Assembly (NCBI RefSeq): GCF_003056405.1
Contig: NZ_PYVZ01000016.1
Location: 1 to 64,000, forward strand
Reading direction: 5' to 3'
Source: Devosia indica
GTDB lineage: Bacteria > Pseudomonadota > Alphaproteobacteria > Rhizobiales > Devosiaceae
DNA: 64,000 nt
Part shown: piece by piece, positions 7,124-16,387 of the stretch
Position numbering within the stretch: the stretch's first letter is position 1
Layout of the letters: each line of letters opens with the position of its first letter
Translations under genes and position numbers: made by a program
Notes under the pieces: generated by a model
What the model was told of the DNA's origin: nothing
Databases searched by the model: none
Seen by the model: the letters and a program-made list of their open reading frames with translations, nothing else

Positions 7124-7975
7124 ATGGTGAATCAGTCCCCCGTCGAAACGGCGTTGAGCCGTGCCATGATCCGTTGGTCCCTGACCAAGTCCACACCCGT
7201 GGCGGAAACGCCGCAAAGCTGGATCTTTCGCGTCGAACAGAACGGGCGCAATTTTGCGGCCCTCAAGATCCTCAAGCCTGCCGCATCCGAAGAAGAGGGC
7301 AGGGGCGCTCGCCTGCTGTCCTGGTATGGCGGTGATGGCGCCGCCACGGTTTTCGACATGCATGGCGATACCATCTTCATGGAATGGCTTGATGGCGGCA
7401 CCCTGGGCGAGGCGGCCCGCAATGGCCGCGACGCCGAAGCCACTACGGCCCTCGCCACCGTGGTATCCAACCTCCACCGCCATCGCGCCGATGCGCTGGC
7501 CGACCTGATGCCGCTGCGGCAACGCTTCCAGGCACTGTTCGACACCGATGTGCGCGCCTGGCCTCACACAGCGCGCGATCTTTATGCGCGCTCTGCCGGT
7601 ATTGCACTGAAACTCTTCGACAAGCCCATGCCGGAAATCCCCCTGCATGGTGATCTGCACCACGACAATATCATCTCGTCCGATCGCGGCTGGCTGGCCA
7701 TTGATCCCAAGGGCCTGATCGGTGATCCGCACTACGAGGTCGCCAACGCGTTCCGCAATCCGCCCGGCGCCACCAAACTGGCTGCCGACCCCAAGCGCAT
7801 CAACGCCATGGCCGATGCCTTCGCCGCGCGGCTGGGGTTCAACCGCAAACGCGTGCTCGGCTTTGCCGCCGCCCATTCGGGCCTTTCGGTCTGCTGGGAT
7901 CTGGCCGATGGCAAGCCCGTCACCACCGATCTTGCCATTCTGCCCAATCTCCTGAGCGCATACGACCAGGCCTGA
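7124..7975 (+). CDS. APH(6)/hydroxyurea phosphotransferase-type small-molecule kinase
   Basis: A 283-aa protein kinase-like phosphotransferase of the streptomycin 6-kinase/hydroxyurea kinase group (PF04655). It shows FAALKILKP with the ATP-binding Lys, FMEWLDGGTLG as hinge, the catalytic loop LHGDLHHDNII and the metal-binding Asp in GWLAIDPKGLIGDPHYE. Members phosphorylate aminoglycosides or other small molecules; chromosomal copies often have unknown natural substrates, so antibiotic resistance should not be assumed. The ATG at 7124 is taken because an upstream GTG (7076) adds residues that look non-coding. It runs into the CAP-domain lipoprotein gene after 4 bp and is probably co-transcribed with it. 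Confidence 0.82.
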   Translation: MVNQSPVETALSRAMIRWSLTKSTPVAETPQSWIFRVEQNGRNFAALKILKPAASEEEGRGARLLSWYGGDGAATVFDMHGDTIFMEWLDGGTLGEAARNGRDAEATTALATVVSNLHRHRADALADLMPLRQRFQALFDTDVRAWPHTARDLYARSAGIALKLFDKPMPEIPLHGDLHHDNIISSDRGWLAIDPKGLIGDPHYEVANAFRNPPGATKLAADPKRINAMADAFAARLGFNRKRVLGFAAAHSGLSVCWDLADGKPVTTDLAILPNLLSAYDQA

Positions 7976-7979
7976 CCCC

Positions 7980-8486
7980 ATGACCCATTACACCCGCCGC
8001 GCCGCCCTGGCCCTGGTCGCCGCGTCCCTGCTCTCGGCCTGTGCCTCGACCATCCCGCCTCTGCCGGCAAAGGTCTCGGACCGGCCTGAAGACCTCACCC
8101 GCGATCAGATCGTTGCAACGATCAACGCCGTTCGCCGCGCAAATGGCGCCGGAAGCTGGAGTTACAATCCGCAACTGGAAGCCGCCGCCCGCGCCCAGGC
8201 GCGGCTGATGGCCCAAAAGGACACGCTCAGCCACGATCTCGGCGTCACCCTGCGCCAGCGTGTCTCGGAAGCCGGCTATCTCCTCGCGGTGGGTGAGAAC
8301 GTCGCCAAGGGCTACAAGACCCTCCCCGACGCCATCGAAGGCTGGCTCGGCTCCCAAGGTCACCGCAATACCCTGCTCTCCAACCGCTTCACCGAATTCG
8401 GCCTGGCCTTTGCCCGCACCAATTCGGGCAAGCTCTACTGGGCCCTGATCGCCGGCGGCCCCTACGAGGCCTGGGTACAGGCTTAG
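7980..8486 (+). CDS. CAP/SCP-domain lipoprotein
   Basis: A 168-aa protein with a lipoprotein signal (RRAALALVAASLLSAC, lipobox LSAC), so it is predicted to be anchored in the envelope. The rest is a CAP (SCP/PR1-like) domain, roughly residues 40-165: INAVRRANG at the start, a cavity His in DTLSHDLG, GENVAKGY, and a second His region in WLGSQGHRNTLLSNRFTEFGLA. Bacterial CAP proteins are small secreted domains of mostly unclear biochemistry. It sits 4 bp after the kinase gene. No unusual features. Confidence 0.88.
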   Translation: MTHYTRRAALALVAASLLSACASTIPPLPAKVSDRPEDLTRDQIVATINAVRRANGAGSWSYNPQLEAAARAQARLMAQKDTLSHDLGVTLRQRVSEAGYLLAVGENVAKGYKTLPDAIEGWLGSQGHRNTLLSNRFTEFGLAFARTNSGKLYWALIAGGPYEAWVQA

Positions 8487-8617
8487 AGCCGTCTCCCTAG
8501 GGCAAATCGCTCCAGTGGAGAGATTTGAGGCGAGAAGCCGCGAGAGCTATGCTCGAATGGCAGAGCGTAGCTCGGCCGGAGGTCGTTGCGCAGATAGGGT
8601 GGGGGTGTCTCGATCGC
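8487..8617. repeat. intergenic repeat, convergent spacer
   Basis: The spacer contains an imperfect palindromic element (AGAGCTATGCTC ... GAGCGTAGCTC region) ending in GATAGGGTGGGGG. The ending matches the other GC-rich intergenic repeats of the window. It lies between two convergent genes and may act as a bidirectional transcript end. Confidence 0.45.
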
Positions 8618-9355
8618 CTATTCACCCCGCCCGAACACCAGCACCGTCTCGACATTCCCGTCACCGCCGGCAATCGGCGAAACCACCTTTGCCCGCAATC
8701 CAAACCCCGCGCCCTCGACAAAGGCCACCACCTCTGCCATCGCCCGTTCCATCGCCGCCGAATCACTGACAATCCCGCCCTTGCCGACAAATTCCCGCCC
8801 CACCTCGAATTGCGGCTTGAACAGGATGACCGCTTCGGCCGCCGGTCCACACAGCGCCATTGGCGCCGCCAGCACCTTGGTCAGCGACACGAAGCTGACA
8901 TCGGATACCAGCAGGTCAATCGGGTCGGTGATTGTCTCCCGGTCCAGGTCCCGCGCATTGGTCCCCTCAAGGCTCACCACGCGCGCATCATCCCGCAGGC
9001 TCTGGTGCAATTGGTCATGTCCCACATCGACGGCAAAGACCCGCACGGCGCCGCGCTCCAGCAGCACCTGCGTAAACCCGCCCGTGGATGAACCCACATC
9101 AAGGCAGGTCTTGCCGCCAACATCGATTTGTCCCGCATCCAGCCCGGCAATCAGCTTCAGCGCTGCGCGGGACACATAGCCTGCCGCCGGATCGTCCAGC
9201 GCCAGCACATCATCGGGTCCCACCATCTGGTTGGGCTTTTTCGCCGCTGCGCCATTGACCGAGACCGTCCCGCGCAAAATGGCATCGCGGGCACGTGCCC
9301 GGCTGGGCATCAGCCCGCGTTGTTCCAGCGCCAGGTCGAGCCGTGTGCGGCTCAC
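8618..9355 (-). CDS. tlyA: TlyA-family rRNA 2'-O-methyltransferase
   Basis: A 245-aa protein with an N-terminal S4 RNA-binding domain (RLDLALEQRGLMPSRARARDAI, about residues 1-65) and a FtsJ-like Rossmann methyltransferase. The SAM loop is CLDVGSSTGGFTQVLL, and the K-D-K-E catalytic set is consistent with SRAALKL, LLVSDVSFVS, LFKPQFEVG and GNVETVLVF. Known TlyA enzymes 2'-O-methylate rRNA (16S and 23S cytidines in mycobacteria); older databases call them haemolysins. The start overlaps the stop of the SCO gene by 4 nt, so the two are coupled. Confidence 0.93.
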   Translation of the reverse strand: MSRTRLDLALEQRGLMPSRARARDAILRGTVSVNGAAAKKPNQMVGPDDVLALDDPAAGYVSRAALKLIAGLDAGQIDVGGKTCLDVGSSTGGFTQVLLERGAVRVFAVDVGHDQLHQSLRDDARVVSLEGTNARDLDRETITDPIDLLVSDVSFVSLTKVLAAPMALCGPAAEAVILFKPQFEVGREFVGKGGIVSDSAAMERAMAEVVAFVEGAGFGLRAKVVSPIAGGDGNVETVLVFGRGE

Positions 9356-9951
9356 CCCTTGACCATGCGCTCGATCTTGCCAAGCGCGGTGTCGCTGGCT
9401 TCCTCATAGGCAATTGTGCCTTCAAAGGTACCATCCGCGTCGATCAGGAAGGTCAGCGCGGTGTGGTCGACCAGATAAAACTCGCTGTCCACATCGCCCG
9501 ATTTTTCCGAGAAGACGCCAAAGGCGGCCTTGGCCTTCTCGGTCTCCTCGACACTGCCCACCAGCCCGATCACGCTGGGATCGAACCCTTCGACATAGGC
9601 CTTGACCATTTCCGGCGTGTCCCGCTCGGGATCGACCGTCACGAAGATGATGCGCAGATCCTCCGGGGCCAGCCCGAGCTGGGCGCGCCAGGCCGTGGTT
9701 TCCGCCAGCGTTGTCGGGCACACATCAGGGCAAAAGGTATAGCCAAAAAAGATCAGGCTCGGCGTGCCACGCAGATCGTTCTGGGTGAAGCTGCCGCCCT
9801 GTGTAGAGGTCAGCGCAAATTCCTGTCCCGTCACGCCCAGCGGCCGCTGCGGCGGCCGGAACACATAAAGCGCCGTCGCCCCGATCGCCGCCACGGCCAC
9901 CAGAACCCATAGCACGATGCGGAAATTGCGAAGGGTGTTGTTGGCTGTCAT
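9352..9951 (-). CDS. SCO1/SenC-family copper chaperone/thioredoxin-like protein
   Basis: A 199-aa protein with an N-terminal membrane anchor (IVLWVLVAVAAIGATALYVF), placing the domain in the periplasm. The thioredoxin-like SCO domain carries the copper-binding pair CPDVC in FFGYTFCPDVCPTTL and the ligand His in YLVDHTALTFLID. SCO proteins deliver copper to the CuA site of cytochrome c oxidase. The gene is first in a two-gene unit with tlyA; oxidase genes are not in the window. Upstream (9952-10043) is a short palindromic repeat (CTCCCCCTATCGGGGGG) and no gene. Confidence 0.93.
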   Translation of the reverse strand: MTANNTLRNFRIVLWVLVAVAAIGATALYVFRPPQRPLGVTGQEFALTSTQGGSFTQNDLRGTPSLIFFGYTFCPDVCPTTLAETTAWRAQLGLAPEDLRIIFVTVDPERDTPEMVKAYVEGFDPSVIGLVGSVEETEKAKAAFGVFSEKSGDVDSEFYLVDHTALTFLIDADGTFEGTIAYEEASDTALGKIERMVKG

Positions 9952-10043
9952 CTCATATCCTGTTCGAGGCTGTGTGCCGCCTCATCCACCGGCGCGGTCC
10001 CTCCCCCTATCGGGGGGTGGTCGGGTGGGGGTATCCAGCAAAC

Positions 10044-10295
10044 TCAGCCAGCGTCCAGCGGTTCAGTCCCCACGGCCTTGCCTTCGCGATTGAGCGTGAT
10101 CTTCTCGATCCGCGCCTCGGCGGTCTTGAGCAGCGCTTCGCAATGGGCCTTGAGGGCCTCGCCGCGCTCATAGATGGCGATTGACTCGGCCAGCGGGGCC
10201 TTGCCGCTTTCGAGCTTGGCCACGATCTGCTCGAGCTGTTCCAGCGCCGCTTCGAAGCTCAGCGTTTTCACATCGTCCTGTGCCGTGTCAGCCAT
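10044..10295 (-). CDS. xseB: exodeoxyribonuclease VII small subunit
   Basis: An 83-aa protein with the XseB signature: [41 protein letters not shown]. This helical hairpin binds in several copies to XseA and makes the nuclease that degrades single-stranded DNA. The ATG at 10295 is chosen; a TTG six codons upstream is possible and no strong Shine-Dalgarno decides it. It follows the deacetylase-like gene by about 30 bp in the same direction, an arrangement common in rhizobial genomes. Confidence 0.95.
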   Translation of the reverse strand: MADTAQDDVKTLSFEAALEQLEQIVAKLESGKAPLAESIAIYERGEALKAHCEALLKTAEARIEKITLNREGKAVGTEPLDAG

Positions 10296-10325
10296 AACCG
10301 TTCGCTCGCTCAAATCTCGTTCATC

Positions 10326-11252
10326 TTACAGGTCCAGGAGGGTCGAAACATGGCTCCGTACGCCCCCGGCAAGTCCCTTGAGGTCATAGCCACCTTCGAG
10401 CAGCGACACAATGCGATTGCCGCAGCGCCTGTGCGCCACCTCCATCAACTTTGCCGTGACCCAACCATAATCTCCATCCACCCACTCGAGCTGGGCCAGC
10501 GGGTCGCGGATATGCGCGTCAAACCCGGCCGAGATCAGCAACAGGTCCGGCGCGAAATTCTCCAATGCCGGCAATAGGATATCGGTGTAGGCCTGCCGCA
10601 TCGCTTCGCCGCCGGAATGGGCCGCCAGTGCAACATTGACAATATTGCCCACCCCGGTTTCCGCCGGGCTGCCGGTGCCGGGATAGAGCGGCATCTGGTG
10701 GCTCGATGCGTAAAACACGCTCGGATCGTCCTTGAAAATGTCCTGCGTGCCATTGCCGTGATGCACGTCGAAATCCACGATCGCCACGCGCTCTGCACCA
10801 TATTTCCGCTGCGCCTCCCGCGCCGCGATGGCGATGGTGTTTATCAGGCAAAAGCCCATCGGCTGGGCGATTTCTGCGTGGTGACCGGGCGGGCGAATGG
10901 CGCAGAATGCATTGTCCACCTCCCCCAGCAAAACGGCTTCCAGCCCCGCCAGCGCGCCGCCCAGGCCGGTGGCCGCCACACCCATTGATCCATCTGAAAT
11001 AAAGGTGTCGGCATCCAATTGCCCGATGCCTTCGGCCGGTCTCGCATCGCGCAAACGCGAAAGATAGGTTCCGTCATGCACCAGCTCGGCCAGCGTGATG
11101 TCGCCAAAGGGCGCATTGCGGCGCTTGAGCGAAGCAAACTGGGCCCCGGCCAGCGCCTCTTCCACTGCCCGGATCCGATCAGCGCGTTCGGGGTGCCCTG
11201 GCGGTGTCAGGTGATCGGCAAAATTGGGCTGGCTGACCAGAAGCGTCGTCAC
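10326..11252 (-). CDS. histone deacetylase/acetylpolyamine amidohydrolase family protein
   Basis: A 308-aa zinc deacetylase of the HDAC/AcuC/APAH superfamily. Seen in order: PPGHPERADRI near the start, the charge-relay IRPPGHHAE, the metal site VDFDVHHGNGTQDIF, then LLLISAGFDAHIRDPLAQL and the closing SLLEGGYDLKGLA. Bacterial members remove acetyl groups from polyamines, acetoin-pathway proteins or other small molecules; the substrate here is not readable. The GTG at 11252 is preferred: GGAG sits seven bases upstream and family members start at this TTLL segment. An earlier GTG at 11309 would nearly collide with the divergent gene. Confidence 0.93.
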   Translation of the reverse strand: MTTLLVSQPNFADHLTPPGHPERADRIRAVEEALAGAQFASLKRRNAPFGDITLAELVHDGTYLSRLRDARPAEGIGQLDADTFISDGSMGVAATGLGGALAGLEAVLLGEVDNAFCAIRPPGHHAEIAQPMGFCLINTIAIAAREAQRKYGAERVAIVDFDVHHGNGTQDIFKDDPSVFYASSHQMPLYPGTGSPAETGVGNIVNVALAAHSGGEAMRQAYTDILLPALENFAPDLLLISAGFDAHIRDPLAQLEWVDGDYGWVTAKLMEVAHRRCGNRIVSLLEGGYDLKGLAGGVRSHVSTLLDL

Positions 11253-11314
11253 TTGGCTCTCCGCATGTTCCATCTCGTCTTGACGCGGGCATTCCCTGTT
11301 GTCAAACACCGCGC

Positions 11315-12253
11315 ATGTCAGACCCGTTCCAAACGACCGTTGAACAAGCCGCCACGCTGCTGCGCGCCGGGCAGCTCTGCGCCTTCCCTACCGAGACGGT
11401 TTATGGGCTTGGCGCCGATGCCACCAATCCCGATGCCGTGCTGGCCATCTACGAAACCAAGGGGCGGCCGCGCTTCAACCCGTTGATCGTGCATTGCGCC
11501 GATCTGGCCATGGCAGAGGGCCTTGCCACCTTCTCGCCCTTGGCGCGTCAACTGGCACACTCCTTCTGGCCCGGCCCGCTCAGCATCGTTTTGCCGCTTC
11601 GCCCGGGTCACGGCCTGACAGACATTGTCACGGCCGGCCTCGACACGGTTGCCCTGCGTGTACCCGACCATCCCCTGGCGCTTGGCCTTTTGCGCGCCGC
11701 GGACCGACCTCTTGCCGCGCCATCCGCCAATCCCTCGGGCAAACTCTCACCGACAACGGCCGAACAGGTTCACAAGGGGTTTGACGGCAGGGTGCCCGTC
11801 CTCGATGGCGGCCCCTGCAAGGCCGGCGTTGAATCCACAATTCTTGCGGTGGATGGAGACAGGCTGGTTCAGCTTCGCGCTGGCGCGCTTTCCCGGCAGC
11901 AGATCGAAGACGCCACCGGCCGGCAGGTGGAACAGGCCGAAGAGGGTGCGGCGATATCAGCGCCCGGCATGCTGCTCAGTCATTATGCGCCCAATGCGGG
12001 CCTTCGCCTCAACACCACCCCGATGCCGGGCGAGGCCTATCTGGCCTTCGGTCCCCTGGTCCCGCATAACAGCCTTGTGCGCAACCTCTCGGAGGCCGGC
12101 GATTTGCACGAGGCCGCTCGCAACCTCTTTTCCATGCTGCACGACCTCGATGCCATGGGTGCCCAGATGATCGCCGTCGCGCCCATCCCCGAAACGGGTC
12201 TGGGCGAGGCAATCAACGATCGTCTGAAGCGGGCCGCTGCGCCGCGGGCCTAG
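11315..12253 (+). CDS. sua5: L-threonylcarbamoyladenylate synthase, Sua5 type
   Basis: A 312-aa enzyme that makes threonylcarbamoyl-AMP from threonine, bicarbonate and ATP for the t6A37 modification of ANN-decoding tRNAs. The N-terminal YrdC domain (about 1-190) shows the Thr/ATP-binding pattern AFPTETVYGLGADA, KGRPRFNPLIVH, APSANPSGKLSPT and GVESTIL. The C-terminal Sua5 domain (about 200-310; LLSHYAPNAGLRL and GLGEAINDRLKRAA) separates it from short TsaC proteins. It is divergent from the deacetylase-like gene, and its stop overlaps the stop of the convergent DnaJ-class gene by 4 nt. Confidence 0.95.
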   Translation: MSDPFQTTVEQAATLLRAGQLCAFPTETVYGLGADATNPDAVLAIYETKGRPRFNPLIVHCADLAMAEGLATFSPLARQLAHSFWPGPLSIVLPLRPGHGLTDIVTAGLDTVALRVPDHPLALGLLRAADRPLAAPSANPSGKLSPTTAEQVHKGFDGRVPVLDGGPCKAGVESTILAVDGDRLVQLRAGALSRQQIEDATGRQVEQAEEGAAISAPGMLLSHYAPNAGLRLNTTPMPGEAYLAFGPLVPHNSLVRNLSEAGDLHEAARNLFSMLHDLDAMGAQMIAVAPIPETGLGEAINDRLKRAAAPRA

Positions 12254-13203
12254 TCGCGCACCTTGTATGGCTTCTGGTCGCGCATGAAACGGGCGAGGGC
12301 CTCGAGGTCCGCATCGCCGCCCGGCGGCAGCACCACGCGGATGTTCACATAGAGATCGCCATCGCCATAGAGCCCCTTGCCCTTGAGGCGCAGGGCCTTT
12401 GAGGTGTCCATGCCCGGGGGCAGGGTGAGTTCCACCGAACCATCCAGCGTCGGCACGCGTACCTTGGCGCCCAGCACCGCCTCATAGAGGGTCACCGGCA
12501 CATCGGTGCGCACATCATGTCCATCCTTGCGGAAGGTCTTCGACTTTTCAAAGCGCACCGTCACCAGGGCGTCGCCGGGCTCCCCATAGGGGCTGGGCGA
12601 ACCCTGGCCCTTGAGGCGGATCTGCTGACCTTCCTCGACCTTTTCGGGCAGCTTGACCGAGAGCACCTTGCCGCTCGGCATGCGCACGGGCACGGAGGCC
12701 GCCTTGTGTGCGTCTTCGAGCGAAATGGTGACATTGACGATCACATCGTCGCCCTTGCCCATCCGGCCGCCCGCCCCACCGGCCGCCGTGCCGGTAAACG
12801 GGTCCCATTGCGCACCGCCCGCTGCGCCGCGCGCACCTGCGCCGCCGCGTGGCTGTCCGCCAAAGCCGCTCATGAACTCCTTGAGAATGTCCTCGGCGGA
12901 AAATCCGCCAGCGCCAGCGCCGGGCCTTGGACCGCCCCGGGCGCCGCCGAACCCGCCATTGCCGAAGCCGGCAAAGCGCGGATTGCCGTCCGCGTCGATT
13001 TCGCCACGGTCGAACTGTCCCCGCTTTTCGCTGTCGTTGAGCAGGTCATAGGCATGCGTCGCCTCGGCAAACTTGCCGTGGGCCGTTGGGTCGTCAGGAT
13101 TTTGGTCGGGGTGGTACTTCTTGGCCAGCTTGCGATAGGCGGACTTGATGTCCTTCTCGCTTGCGGACCGCGACACCCCAAGTACGGTGTAAGGATCGCG
13201 CAT
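12250..13203 (-). CDS. DnaJ-class (CbpA-like) J-domain co-chaperone
   Basis: A 317-aa protein: an N-terminal J domain (DPYTVLGVSRSASEKDIKSAYRKLA with the HPD motif in KYHPDQNPDD, residues 3-70), a Gly/Phe-rich linker (FGNGGFGGARGG and following), and a DnaJ C-terminal substrate-binding domain (VTISLEDAHKAASVPV to the end). The Cys-rich zinc domain of true DnaJ is absent, so it is a type II/CbpA-like co-chaperone that stimulates DnaK. The ATG at 13203 fits the family start; another ATG at 13230 has a GGGG stretch upstream. Divergent from pdxH over 113 bp. Confidence 0.92.
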   Translation of the reverse strand: MRDPYTVLGVSRSASEKDIKSAYRKLAKKYHPDQNPDDPTAHGKFAEATHAYDLLNDSEKRGQFDRGEIDADGNPRFAGFGNGGFGGARGGPRPGAGAGGFSAEDILKEFMSGFGGQPRGGAGARGAAGGAQWDPFTGTAAGGAGGRMGKGDDVIVNVTISLEDAHKAASVPVRMPSGKVLSVKLPEKVEEGQQIRLKGQGSPSPYGEPGDALVTVRFEKSKTFRKDGHDVRTDVPVTLYEAVLGAKVRVPTLDGSVELTLPPGMDTSKALRLKGKGLYGDGDLYVNIRVVLPPGGDADLEALARFMRDQKPYKVRD

Positions 13204-13316
13204 TGGGTCCAATCTTTGTCTTGGGGGCATTGTTCGCCCCGTATTTGAAGTCCTATATGGCCACGCCCCCGGCCCTTGTCCAGTTGCGGCACGGGCAACG
13301 CGCAGGAAATATCTCA

Positions 13317-13946
13317 ATGTTGCAGACCCTGACCGAACGCTTGTTCGACGATACCGACCGTACCGATCTCGATCCCTTCGCCATCTTCGAGGAATGGTTC
13401 GCCATGGCCCAAGACAGCGAGCCCAACGACCCGCATGCCATGGCCCTGGCGACCGCTGACACATCTGGCCTGCCCGATGTGCGCATGGTGCTGCTCAACC
13501 GCCGCGACGCCCGGGGGTTCTGCTTTTTCACCAATTTCGAAAGCGCCAAGGGCGAACAATTGCAGGCCAATCCGCAGGCCGCCATGGTCATGCACTGGAA
13601 GAGTCTTCGACGCCAGGTGCGCATGCGCGGCCCTGTCGAGCAGGTCACCGAGGCCGAGGCCGATGAATATTTCGCCTCCCGCGCCAAGGGCAGCCGCATT
13701 GCCTCGGCGACCTCTAAACAATCTCGGCCGCTGGCCAACCGGCAGCAGATGATGGACGAAGTGGCGGCCCTGACCGCCATGATCGGGGAGGGGGAAACGC
13801 CCCGGCCCCCGCATTGGTCCGGCTACCGCCTGATCCCCACGGCCATCGAATTCTGGAAAGACGGCGAGTATCGCCTGCACGATCGCGTGCGGTTTACCCG
13901 CGACCTGCCCGGTGCCGCCTGGACCAGCACGCGCCTTTATCCTTAG
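13317..13946 (+). CDS. pdxH: pyridoxamine 5'-phosphate oxidase
   Basis: A 209-aa flavoenzyme that oxidises pyridoxamine or pyridoxine phosphate to PLP, using FMN and oxygen. The family pattern is complete: DPFAIFEEWFAMA near the start, ALATADTSGLPDVRMVLLNR (FMN and phosphate contacts), FFTNFESAKGEQL, WKSLRRQVRMRGPVE, and the C-terminal PPHWSGYRLIPTAIEFWK followed by a LHDR.RF segment. The ATG at 13317 is chosen because AGGAAA lies at correct spacing and the resulting length is typical. Divergent from the DnaJ-class gene, as in many Hyphomicrobiales. Confidence 0.96.
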   Translation: MLQTLTERLFDDTDRTDLDPFAIFEEWFAMAQDSEPNDPHAMALATADTSGLPDVRMVLLNRRDARGFCFFTNFESAKGEQLQANPQAAMVMHWKSLRRQVRMRGPVEQVTEAEADEYFASRAKGSRIASATSKQSRPLANRQQMMDEVAALTAMIGEGETPRPPHWSGYRLIPTAIEFWKDGEYRLHDRVRFTRDLPGAAWTSTRLYP

Positions 13947-14023
13947 GTGGTCGCGGAGAATTTATTCAAACAAGCGAAAGACCTTGCCGCTATTCTGCGC
14001 GCCGGATTGGGGAACAGGCCTTC

Positions 14024-14854
14024 GTGCGGATACTGATCAGAACCTCGAAATGGGCTGTGCTGGCGCGGCGGCTGGGCAGCCTTGCCGTGCCGCTGACCAT
14101 CGTTCCGGTGCTCATGCACCGCGAGCGCTTCCTCGATTCAGGCGTGTTCCTTGTGGTGGCTCTGTTTGCCGCAATCGTCGCGGCGCTCGCCGTTCTGGCC
14201 GCCTGCATCGGCCTGGTGCGGCTCTGGCACACAGGTGATCAGGGCTGGAGCAAGGCCCTGTCCGGGCTGTTCCTGGGGCTGATTTGCCTCGCACCCTTTG
14301 CCTATTATGGTGTCCAGGCGCTGCGCTACCCCATCGTCACCGACATCGCCACCGCACCGCGCAGCGAGCTGCCGCTGATCTTCGAGCCGGACATGGCCGA
14401 TATGCCCGCGCCGCGGCTGCTGACAGCGGAGGAGCAACAGCGGTTCTTCCCCAACGCCACCACCCGCACCTATCCGCTCGACCCGCTGCAGCTTTTTGCC
14501 ATCGTCGAACATCTTGTGCAGGTGCAGGGCTGGGATATTCGCCAGCGCCGTGAACCGGGCATTGCCGGCGCGCCGGGCCAGCTTAATGCGCGCATTCTCA
14601 CCTTGGTCGGCTGGCGCGAAGAGGCAGTGCTGCGTGTCGCTGCCTCGGGCCGCGGCGCCGCCGTCGACATGCGCTCTGCCTCGATCGGCGCGCTGCATGA
14701 CCTGGGCTCCAACGGCCAGCGCATCAGCGATTTCCTCGTCACGCTCGATAGCGAGGTGACCGCCTTCCTGCGCGACAATCCCAATATCAATCAGCCGGCG
14801 CCTGCCGAACCCGAAGAGCCGGCAGCCGAAGTCGAGGCCAGCGGGGGCGGCTGA
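14024..14854 (+). CDS. DUF1499 family membrane protein
   Basis: A 276-aa protein with three N-terminal hydrophobic segments (LAVPLTIVPVLM; FLVVALFAAIVAALAVLAAC; ALSGLFLGLICLAPFAYYG) followed by a soluble DUF1499 domain (about 130-255; RYPIVTDIAT, RTYPLDPLQL, GWREEAVLRVAASGRG, DMRSASIGALHDLGSNGQRI). The function of the family is unknown. The C-terminal tail is rich in Pro, Glu and Ala. GTG at 14024 is the best start, with GGGGAA upstream; the long open frame before it overlaps pdxH and is not coding. It converges on glpK with a 2-bp gap. Confidence 0.83.
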   Translation: MRILIRTSKWAVLARRLGSLAVPLTIVPVLMHRERFLDSGVFLVVALFAAIVAALAVLAACIGLVRLWHTGDQGWSKALSGLFLGLICLAPFAYYGVQALRYPIVTDIATAPRSELPLIFEPDMADMPAPRLLTAEEQQRFFPNATTRTYPLDPLQLFAIVEHLVQVQGWDIRQRREPGIAGAPGQLNARILTLVGWREEAVLRVAASGRGAAVDMRSASIGALHDLGSNGQRISDFLVTLDSEVTAFLRDNPNINQPAPAEPEEPAAEVEASGGG

Positions 14855-14856
14855 CC

Positions 14857-16347
14857 CTATTGGGTCAGCGTGCGGCGCACCGCATCGTCCCAGCCGGCGA
14901 TCCTGGCCTTCCGGGTAGCGGCATCCATTTCTGGTTCAAAGCGCCGGTCGCGGGCCCAGCCAGCCGCAAATTCACTCATGCCGGGCCATACCCCGGCTTT
15001 CATCCCGGCCAGCCAGGCCGCTCCCAGAGCCGTGGTTTCGAGAATCGTCGGCCGGTCCACCGGCGCGTCGAGAATGTCGGCCAGGAACTGCATCGTCCAG
15101 TCCGACGCCACCATGCCCCCATCGACCCGCAGCACCGTTTCCGTGCTGCCGCTCGTCCAGTCCTTGCGCATGGCTTCGAGCAGGTCGCGGGTCTGGTAGC
15201 TGACCGCTTCCAGCGCCGCCTTGGCGATTTCTGCCGGTCCGGTATTGCGGGTAATGCCGTAAATGGCCCCGCGGGCATCGGCATCCCACCATGGCGCACC
15301 CAGCCCCACAAAGGCGGGCACCATGTAAACATTCTGGCTTGGATCGGCGGTGCGCGCCAGCGGGCCGGTTTCGCTGGCATGGCTCACCAGTTTCAGGCCG
15401 TCGCGGATCCATTGCACCGCGGCTCCGGCGATGAAGATCGAACCTTCCAGCGCATAGGTGGATTGGCCATCCAGCCGATAGGCGATGGTCGTCAGCAGCC
15501 GGTTCTTTGAGGGCACCATGTCGGTGCCGGTGTTGAGCAGGGCAAAGCATCCCGTGCCATAGGTCGATTTGACCATGCCCGGTTCAAAACAGGCCTGTCC
15601 GATGGTTGCCGCATGCTGGTCGCCCGCCACCCCGAGGATTGGGATCGCCGCCCCGAACAGCTCGGCCTCCGCCGTCCCGAAATCATCGGCGCAATCCTTG
15701 ACCTCGGGCAGGATCGTCATGGGTACATCGAGCAAGGCGCAGAGCTCGGCGTCCCACTGGTTCTTTCCGATGTCGAACAGCAAGGTCCGGCCGGCATTGG
15801 TGGCGTCCGTCGCATGCACCTTGCCCCCGGTCAGCCGCCAGATGAGGAAACTATCAATGGTGCCAAAGGCCAACTCCCCCTTTTCAGCGCGCGCCCGCGC
15901 GCCCTCGACGGTATCGAGCAGCCACTTCACCTTGGTGCCGGAGAAATAGGGGTCCAGCAGCAGCCCTGTGCGTTCGGTCACCATTGCTTCGTGCCCGGCC
16001 TTTTTCAGCTCGGCGCAATAGGCCGCGGTGCGCCGATCCTGCCAGACGATCGCATTGTGGATCGATTCGCCCGTCGCCCTGTCCCAGATCACCACCGTTT
16101 CGCGTTGGTTGGTAATGCCGATTGCCGCGATGTCGCCGGCCGGGACTTTGGCTTCCGACAGCGCAGTCTTGACCGACCAGACGACGCTCTCCCAGATTTC
16201 TTCCGGATCGTGCTCCACCCAGCCGTCCTGCGGGAAATGCTGGGTAAACTCCTTCTGGCCGACGCCCGCGATTCTGCGGTCCCCATCGAACACAATCGCC
16301 CGGCTCGACGTGGTACCCTGATCGATCGCCAGAATGAACTTGGTCAT
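14857..16347 (-). CDS. glpK: glycerol kinase
   Basis: A 496-aa FGGY-family kinase phosphorylating glycerol to sn-glycerol 3-phosphate. The N-terminal ATPase core reads [18 protein letters not shown], then [34 protein letters not shown] and IVWQDRR; the second lobe shows [28 protein letters not shown] and [12 protein letters not shown]. Full length for GlpK. An ideal GAGGAG lies upstream of the ATG at 16347. It follows glpD in the same direction after a 116-bp spacer containing a GC-rich palindromic repeat, so both probably answer to the control region before glpD. No glycerol facilitator gene is adjacent. Confidence 0.97.
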   Translation of the reverse strand: MTKFILAIDQGTTSSRAIVFDGDRRIAGVGQKEFTQHFPQDGWVEHDPEEIWESVVWSVKTALSEAKVPAGDIAAIGITNQRETVVIWDRATGESIHNAIVWQDRRTAAYCAELKKAGHEAMVTERTGLLLDPYFSGTKVKWLLDTVEGARARAEKGELAFGTIDSFLIWRLTGGKVHATDATNAGRTLLFDIGKNQWDAELCALLDVPMTILPEVKDCADDFGTAEAELFGAAIPILGVAGDQHAATIGQACFEPGMVKSTYGTGCFALLNTGTDMVPSKNRLLTTIAYRLDGQSTYALEGSIFIAGAAVQWIRDGLKLVSHASETGPLARTADPSQNVYMVPAFVGLGAPWWDADARGAIYGITRNTGPAEIAKAALEAVSYQTRDLLEAMRKDWTSGSTETVLRVDGGMVASDWTMQFLADILDAPVDRPTILETTALGAAWLAGMKAGVWPGMSEFAAGWARDRRFEPEMDAATRKARIAGWDDAVRRTLTQ

Positions 16348-16387
16348 TGATTTCTCCTCATTGGGAGCTCTGCTGGCTCCTTGATCA

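Noticed and set aside
7124..7975. Reading the APH-type kinase as an antibiotic-resistance gene
   Set aside because: The family has many chromosomal members with unknown substrates, and nothing mobile flanks it.
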